The position numbers were made by a program, and so were the translations under genes. Positions 58,801 through 64,000 of a DNA stretch of 64,000 bases are shown piece by piece (the stretch's first letter is position 1; each line of letters starts with the position of its first letter). The notes beneath the pieces are model-generated. The model searched no databases, was not told the origin of the DNA, and saw nothing but the letters and a program-made list of their open reading frames with translations. Source of the stretch: Serilophus lunatus (taxonomy: Eukaryota > Chordata > Aves > Passeriformes > Eurylaimidae); contig VXBA01002851.1 of NCBI GenBank assembly GCA_013399895.1, positions 399,100 to 463,099 of the forward strand, read 5' to 3'.

Positions 58801-60927
58801 GACTTCTGAAAAGCAGAGAGGGAGGGAAGGATGGAGGTAACATGCATATACAAAATATGATTAGATGTATTCATATTCTCGGTCTGAGTTCATCAGAAGC
58901 CCACCAGGGAAGGCTAGAACTGCACTTCATTATCTTATCAACTCACTGCTGGAACACAACTGTGGGAGTTTTGATTTGTCACAGTATGTGGATCAAGAAG
59001 TTCAGAGGACAAAATCTGCAACTATCTCTGGACTGCTGTGAATAGTGCAAAAGAAAAGGAAGTGCACATGGTGTTCCAAAGGGAAATAAATTCACTGTTA
59101 ATCTGTAATTAGAAATGGAAAATGTGTAGTAAAAGTCACAAAGGCTGGCAGATGGAGGTCAATTAAGGGACTCTTCCATATCCTGGAGAAGAGCAGGATT
59201 CCTATTGCTTAAACCCCTCATATTGAGCCTAAACTCTGCAGACTTGCATAGGAAGAGAGATAAGGATGAAGCAAATGGCAGGTTTTATCTCCTAGCTGTC
59301 AATATTTGAATATTAACATTTTTGGTGACCTTTTGCTTTTTATTATCCAAACTGAAATAAGTTATGCTCTCAGTTGTATTTGGTCTCTTAATTTGTTGGG
59401 TCTTCTAATGTCATAATTTAAATAATTTAATATTGTATAAAAGATTGTTTTTTTCTGAGGAAAATGCCAAGACCCAGGAAAAGTGACCTTCATTGCCAAG
59501 ATAGTGTAGGCTGGAATCATACTTGCTGATCAAAGATAGAGAATGCCAGCCTACAATAAAAAGGAACAGTATTAATTTTCATAGAGGTGGAGACCTGGCC
59601 CTTAGTTTCACTTCCTTGATGTTCCTCCTTTAAGTGTCTTCATCCTCACCTGTTCCTTAATGAGTTCACTCCACTTTTGAAAAATACTACAAAAAATAGG
59701 AAACAGAATGATACATAGGCACCAAAGCCCCACTAAATTTAAACATTAAATTTTTTTAAAGATTATCACTTATACATATTAAAAGAAATATAAACTATCA
59801 ATGTAGGAATGAAAGGGACAGGATCTACTTTGGAAATGCTAAGGAAAAAATGGTAAGGTATAAGAGGAGTCTGGATAAGAGAAATCCCAAGTGACTTTAA
59901 AGGATTGGGAAAACAGCAGAATCAGTCATGAACATGAAGAGATGTCAGCCCCTGCAGCAGCACAAGTACTTTAATCTCAAAGTGTGAGGAGGCAGCAACT
60001 ACCTGAAATGCAAAAAGGGGAAATCTGAGTACGAAGGTCAGGAATACAGTAGTGCACTACTGCTAGTGCTTCAGGTCAGGTGGATGCTAATATTAAGGGA
60101 TTAAAAAACCCTTCAGACTTGCAATAAAATCTATGAAATCAATGGAGAAATGGGAAATGGAGCAAAGAGGACTTGTCATCAGGTCAACCAGGAGTTCTGA
60201 GCTAAGCAGTAGGGGAATAAAAGGCATAAAATTCCAAAAGGAACAAGAGGATCTCCAGAAGCTGTCCTTCAGTCTGGGCTATTTGAGACTTAATAAGTTT
60301 GTCAATATTATAATTACATGCTTTTAAAAATATTTGAGATATAGGAAAGAACAGTTTCCTTCTGTAGCAGTTTTGAAAAGAGATACAGAGTTGTAGGCAT
60401 ATACATCAGTTTTTCCACTGAATTTGTCTCAATGTTTTCTCGAGGGATTGCTGCAAAACAAGTATCCAGTAGGTGAGAATTAATAAAACACACAAACTAT
60501 AGGAAACCCTAATCTCATCTGAAAACAAGCACTCATGTGCCCTCAGGCACATGGTGTGTTTCTTGAGGTTGTTCTGTGCAGTGCCAAAAGTTGAACTCAT
60601 TGTGGGTCTCTTCCAGTTCAGGATGTTTTATGACATGTAGGAGACCAAAACTATCCTGCTACATAGGCATCCTTGAGAACCATAAGGCATCTTGAAGCTC
60701 TCACTCTTTTCTCTGTAAAGAAGTAAAATACCTTTTTAGTCATCATTAATTCTGAGTTGTTGTTCCTTTCAGATTATTCCTGGAAACCCAAAGCTGCTCG
60801 TGCTCCATTACCAGGTCCTACTTTCAATTCACCAGCAAAAAACATAAGTTTCTTAACTCGCCCACCAACAATTCAGCGAGTACACGGAAGAACAGACTGG
60901 GTGGCCAAATATGGAGGAAACAGATAG
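37753..60927 (+). CDS. MAK: MAK, male germ cell-associated kinase (14 coding exons)
   Basis: Ser/Thr kinase of the RCK family (MAK, CILK1, MOK) acting at ciliary tips to restrain cilium length; needed in photoreceptors, where human loss causes retinitis pigmentosa, and expressed in testis. Exons: 37753-37853, 39560-39614, 40555-40676, 41708-41787, 43420-43552, 43682-43853, 47554-47721, 49603-49923, 50588-50778, 51301-51431, 53331-53459, 55281-55355, 57953-58081, 60773-60927; 653 residues (628 without the 75-base exon). Kinase domain residues 4-284: GDGTYGSV 11-18, Lys33, Glu50, HRDMKPEN 123-130 (Asp125), DFG 143-145, activation motif TDY 157-159, the target of CCRK/CDK20. The C-terminal tail is Pro/Gln-rich, with the family motif RRRWGQT, and ends GRTDWVAKYGGNR. 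MAK rather than CILK1: the tail and its neighbours fit MAK. Confidence 0.97.
39560..39614 (+). CDS. MAK: MAK coding exon 2
   Basis: A 55-base exon, phase 2 to 0, MKRKFYSWDECMNLREVK, carrying the alpha-C Glu50. Acceptor GTCTTTCAG, donor AAG|GTAAAG. Confidence 0.95.
40555..40676 (+). CDS. MAK: MAK coding exon 3
   Basis: A 122-base exon, phase 0 to 2, SLKKLNHANIIKLKEVIREN to LYQLMKD; hinge region FEYMKENL. Acceptor TGTTACAG, donor GATAG|GTATGT. Confidence 0.95.
41708..41787 (+). CDS. MAK: MAK coding exon 4
   Basis: An 80-base exon, phase 2 to 1, NKLFPESVIRNMMYQILQGL, then AFIHKH. Acceptor CTCTCTTTCAG, donor CACG|GTAGGT. Confidence 0.95.
43420..43552 (+). CDS. MAK: MAK coding exon 5 (catalytic and activation loops)
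   Basis: A 133-base exon, phase 1 to 2, with FFHRDMKPENLL, VKIADFGLARELRSQ and PPYTDYVSTR. Acceptor CCTATTTAG, donor GGTG|GTAAGT. Confidence 0.97.
43682..43853 (+). CDS. MAK: MAK coding exon 6
   Basis: A 172-base exon, phase 2 to 0, from YRAPEVLLRSSIYSSPIDMW through ELYTLRPLFPGTSEVDEIF to VLGTPKK. Donor AAG|GTAAGG. Confidence 0.96.
47554..47721 (+). CDS. MAK: MAK coding exon 7
   Basis: A 168-base exon, phase 0 to 0, SDWPEGYHLASAMNFRFPQC to WNPKKRPTASQ. Acceptor TTGAAACAG. The donor CAG|GTCTGA is weak, but the family sequence stops exactly here. Confidence 0.95.
49603..49923 (+). CDS. MAK: MAK coding exon 8
   Basis: A 321-base exon, phase 0 to 0, residues 278-384. ALKYPYFQVGQ ends the kinase domain; then a Pro/Gln/Lys-rich low-complexity tail. 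Acceptor CTTCTTCAG, donor CCT|GTAAGT. Confidence 0.93.
50588..50778 (+). CDS. MAK: MAK coding exon 9 (RRRWGQT motif)
   Basis: A 191-base exon, phase 0 to 2, with CRRRWGQTLVKAMDSWDDLD, the most conserved tail element of MAK and CILK1. Acceptor TTTAAAATAG, donor TTTAG|GTAGGT. Confidence 0.92.
51301..51431 (+). CDS. MAK: MAK coding exon 10
   Basis: A 131-base exon, phase 2 to 1, ending AKQYYLRQSRYLP, which matches the SKQYYLKQSRYLPG element of mammalian MAK. Acceptor TTTTTTTCAG, donor CCTG|GTAAGG. Confidence 0.92.
51775..52072 (+). mobile_element. CR1 LINE fragment in a MAK intron
   Basis: Typical CR1 3' sequence: GGACAAGGAGTAATGGGTTC, ATTAGGAAGAAATTCTTTGC, GAGCAACCTGGTCTAG, ending ACCACTCTATGATTTT. 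5'-truncated, same strand as MAK. Confidence 0.92.
53331..53459 (+). CDS. MAK: MAK coding exon 11
   Basis: A 129-base exon, phase 1 to 1, (G)VNPKKSVSLA-like start (VNPKSVSLAAVN as read) through QLFSKSLAHTGGLTF. Acceptor TTTTCTAAG, donor ACAG|GTAAAA. Confidence 0.9.
55281..55355 (+). CDS. MAK: MAK alternative exon of 75 bases (retina-type exon)
   Basis: Phase 1 to 1, so it can be skipped without a frame change. Adds 25 residues, from DENLILPIEKLSCKEWL to KLEDPK. Acceptor CTTGCCTGCAG, donor AAAAG|GTAATT. Its length and place match the 75-base retina-enriched exon 12 known in mammalian MAK. Expression in this species is inferred, not seen. Confidence 0.82.
56235..56345 (+). CDS. MAK: Candidate additional MAK cassette exon (111 bases)
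   Basis: Bounded by GTTCTCAG and AGAG|GTAAGG, fully open in the phase (1 to 1) that MAK needs here. Would add 37 residues, starting ANERSPLQTSLFHPDCSSWL. I know no such exon in mammals, and the sequence shows no recognised motif. Chance openness is quite possible. Confidence 0.25.
57953..58081 (+). CDS. MAK: MAK coding exon 13
   Basis: A 129-base exon, phase 1 to 1, with NPSGIYAPSFHKKEAGSAGQ and RIQLAPID, matching the [20 protein letters not shown] region. Acceptor ATGCCAACAG, donor TCAG|GTAAGA. Confidence 0.92.
60773..60927 (+). CDS. MAK: MAK coding exon 14 (stop)
   Basis: 155 bases, phase 1 to the TAG stop. It begins (D)YSWKPKAARAPLPGPTF and ends VHGRTDWVAKYGGNR, the conserved MAK C-terminus. 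Acceptor TTCCTTTCAG. Confidence 0.95.
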
Positions 60928-62030
60928 AAAATGCCATCCTATATATACATGTGCTGTGTTTGGTTCTCCTGCACTTGGAAACCTGAAATGCCTATTGACT
61001 CTAACTTTTCTTAAGACTATGCAATAGTAAAGGAGGAAAAAGACCCTATGTTCTATTATCTGTATAATACATATAATCCCATGTAAAATACTGGCTATAA
61101 AGTAGGATATCATGAAGTATTCTATAACACACATTGCCAAAACTACCGAGAAGTAGATTTCACTCTACGTTTTTCTGTAGCTGGATCTCTTATCCCCGTA
61201 CTCTTAAAAACGATCGTTATGGTTGTTCATCCAATGCAATATCCACTGTTGGTATATGCTTGAAGCAGGGCTGAAGCAAAGCAGCACCAGGCTGGTTCCT
61301 TAGCAGGAACATGAGAGTGAGTCCAGCTTTGTGAGGATTACCACACTCTCCTACAAGGATTTGAGAACTCCCTCGTAACTAAGTTACTCAGGGTGCGTAA
61401 GGTGCAATTAGTCGTGTAGCAATGAGAACTTAAATCCTTGAGGTGGGACATAAGCAATCTACTTACAGATACTAGACAAAGTCTAAAAACTTGGCTGATA
61501 ATAACGCTATAAAAAGATATAACAATACTGGAAAAGAGCTAAAACAAATACTGAATGCTAGACTTTCCTCACCAAGCTGTAAACTGAAACTTAACAATTA
61601 GACTAGCTATCATAGTTAACATATTGCCATTCGTGGTCAAAGATTGTAGAGATTTATCTTTGTCCTTTATCTTTGTCACAGTGACCTTCTAAGGAGCCTG
61701 AATCACTGCAGTCTGTCAGTCATTTTAAGGCTAAATTAGCCAAATATGCATAAATTATCAGTAAACTCCTGTTTCTTTTGCACATCTTTATTGGGTGATC
61801 AAACTAAACTACAAAAGTTGAATAAGCTACTTAAGGGAGGATATTGGGCTGTTCTTCAAAGGCATTTCTTTCTGGTTTAGATATTAAAGGCCAACTTAGG
61901 TACCTGAAAACACACACAAACTTTACTGAATGGGCATATAAACAGTGACATACTAAATGATTACTTTCCACAGTTTTTATGCTAAGTTTTGTAATACCTT
62001 TGTGCAAAGGACTTTGTAACATACAATAAA
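60928..62030 (+). terminator. MAK: MAK 3' UTR up to a candidate polyadenylation signal
   Basis: AATAAA at 62025-62030, followed by a T-rich stretch (TTGTTTTTAG), gives a 3' UTR of about 1.1 kb. Another AATAAA near 62560 is an alternative. Confidence 0.45.
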
Positions 62031-64000
62031 TTGTTTTTAGGATGTTGAACTAGGCTACTTCTGTTAACATCTGCATTTACAATAGATGCTTTAGACTTAA
62101 CACTTTAACTAGTGTTACATTAAACTTGCCATTTTAAAGTATAAACAGGGTATGTTCTTTAAAGATGGAAAGCTGTTAATGACTATTTTAAGCATTGTAA
62201 AAAAAGAAATGTATTTGTATGGCTTTTATAAATGGATATTAAAATTTCAATTCCTGTTGTTGATCTAATGTGTCATAATATATAGGTTACGTTAACTGCC
62301 TGAAAAGTAGTTTAATCCAAAACAGTTGGAAGAGCTATACAAGGATAGGTATATCTGGCTAGTAATGCACTAGGAGTTTAATTCAATTGGTGTAGGATTA
62401 AGTATCTGTCATTCCCTTCAGACTAACAGATATACTTATGCTATTTAAATGTGTATTAACTTATCTGTAGAATATATTTGTAACTTGCTGGGGAAATGAA
62501 GGACAACCTCAGACTGTTTGTAACAGGCATAAAAGCAGTGGTTTTATAATTAAAAACCAAAATAAACTAATCACTCATCTCTAGTATAAGATGCTAATAA
62601 CTTAGTTAAAATCACAGCCCAATCAAGGAATTAAGTAGTGATATGTCCATAGGTCATGTGTCCATAAGTCACCTAGGGCAGAAAAATAAACAGGTGCTAT
62701 CTCTGGCAGGAAATATGGCTAGAAGAAACGTGCTGTCCTTACCATATGCTAATGAACCTTTGACATAACCAAAACAGCCTTTACTTGTCCATAATCAAAG
62801 CATGACATGCATTAAGAAGTTCCTCTTGCAAAGAGCAAGAAAAGGCTAATAAGCTTTGCACAGTCATTTTAATTCTGATTCATTGATACACATTGGCCTG
62901 TTAGCTCAGAAATGCCATCTAATGCTTAAAAAAATTTAGTATACACTGATAAAGTTTCAAAGGGGCAAAGTCTCTAAGGCTAAAGCCCTTCTCTTGTCTG
63001 TATTACTGCTGTTTCTCCTGAACATAAAAAGTAGTAATGAGTTCTACAAGCAATTCTCAATTCAAGCTACAGCTTTACTAAGCTCATGAAACAGCATCAA
63101 GGCTTAACACATTGGTCTAAGAATTTAAAAGTTCATGGGTCCAGTTCTCTGCTTTCTGTTGTCTTTATTCCATTAAAGACAACTACAGCTCAAATTTGGA
63201 TTTGAGACCAGCATTATACAATTAGCAAACTGCTGAATCATGGCTGTTCTCAGATAATTGCAGATGCATTAATGTTTTCATCTTACTTCTACAGCAATAT
63301 AAAGACATGAAAAAACCAAAAGTAGTCTAAAGAGAAATGTCTGATGCCTGGCTTACTATCTTTTTCAAATGAGAGCAAAGACACTGAGACACCTGCCCAC
63401 CAATGGTCAGTTGAGGGGCTGGGATTAGGCACTTGAAAGGATGACATATAAACAAATCATCTGCTGTCTTGCACACCCCTTGTTTCTATGCAGGGAGCCA
63501 AGAGGGAAATGTAAATACAGATACACCTGAAGCTGAACTCAGAAGGATGATGACTAAGAACTCTAAAAAGATATCTTACTACAGTTCCCCCTCAAGATCT
63601 CACTGCCTGTGCTCAAGCCAGCTCTGACCCAAGTTGTTTGGCCTGGGACCAGGCTGCTGAGACCCTTGCTTGGAAGTGCACCCGTTCCTGGCCGTGTCCC
63701 TGAGGATCTGGAACCCAATCCAATTGACTTGGCATCCTGGCTTGGCCTCAGCCCTGCCCCATCACTGTGACTTGCCTGACAAACCACTGCACTGCTGGCA
63801 GAGCTTGGCTATGGCCACTGGCCCAGTTCTGCACCTCCTGCTCAGGCACCACAAGGTTGGTGATCTGCCTGTTTTGCTGCAACAAGGAAGGAGGGAAGGA
63901 AAACCACAGGAGATGACCCTCCTGCAAAGATACTTAAGAGAATTCTGAGTAACTCCAGAGTCCCACCCATCTATTGGATCAACTCTGCTGCTTCTGTCTC
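62031..64000. other. Intergenic flank downstream of MAK
   Basis: AT-rich to about 63.5 kb. At 63.58-63.95 kb it becomes clearly GC-richer and CT-skewed, with open frames on both strands but no recognised protein. Possibly an unrecognised old repeat. Confidence 0.45.

Noticed and set aside
37753..60927. Assignment as CILK1 (ICK) with GCM1 and FBXO9 nearby
   Set aside because: The C-terminal tail, the 75-base exon and the SYCP2L and GCM2 neighbours fit MAK. No FBXO9 exon is present between the two plus-strand genes.
1..64000. tRNA, rRNA, CRISPR array or prokaryotic operon
   Set aside because: No cloverleaf, no spaced repeat array and no ribosome-binding-site/operon layout seen; all signals are those of a vertebrate locus.

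Overview
This is a vertebrate nuclear, almost certainly avian, genomic window. The evidence is large introns, GT-AG splicing, several 5'-truncated CR1 LINE copies (the typical bird retrotransposon), and single or runs of N that mark a draft assembly. Three genes are recognised by translating exons and checking that splice phases join. They lie in the order SYCP2L (minus), GCM2 (plus), MAK (plus), the same order and relative orientation as I recall for human 6p24.

Region 1 (1-17767, minus strand) is SYCP2L, a synaptonemal-complex/centromere protein. Its first coding exon is at 17759-17767. Fifteen consecutive coding exons covering the N-terminal armadillo-like and SLD-like domains could be placed with perfect phase continuity, plus about nine further, more tentative exons. 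The C-terminal end runs off the left edge. Two adjacent introns are non-canonical: an 87-base GC-AG intron and an AT-AC intron.

Region 2 (17768-24100) holds a 1.2 kb divergent intergenic segment and then GCM2, the parathyroid master regulator. It has five exons, 471 residues and a complete GCM DNA-binding domain.

Region 3 (24.1-31.9 kb) is intergenic, with two CR1 copies, a 210-base exact duplication around a single N (probably an assembly artefact), and a 79-base N-run. The N-run abuts a GC-rich island that is probably the MAK promoter and non-coding first exon. Two further CR1 copies lie inside MAK introns.

Region 4 (31.9-62.0 kb) is MAK, a ciliary CDK/MAPK-like kinase with 14 coding exons and 653 residues if the 75-base exon at 55281-55355 is included. 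That exon matches the length and place of the retina-enriched exon known in mammals. A phase-compatible open 111-base candidate exon follows it.

Region 5 (62.0-64 kb) is the intergenic flank downstream of MAK.

The three genes do not form a pathway: SYCP2L is meiotic, GCM2 acts in parathyroid development and MAK in photoreceptor and germ-cell cilia. Their linkage is an old paralogon, matched by the ELOVL5-GCM1-CILK1 block. I see no RNA gene, CRISPR array or prokaryote-like system, and no clearly new biological system. The most unusual features are the splice-site classes in SYCP2L and the alternative-exon region of MAK.
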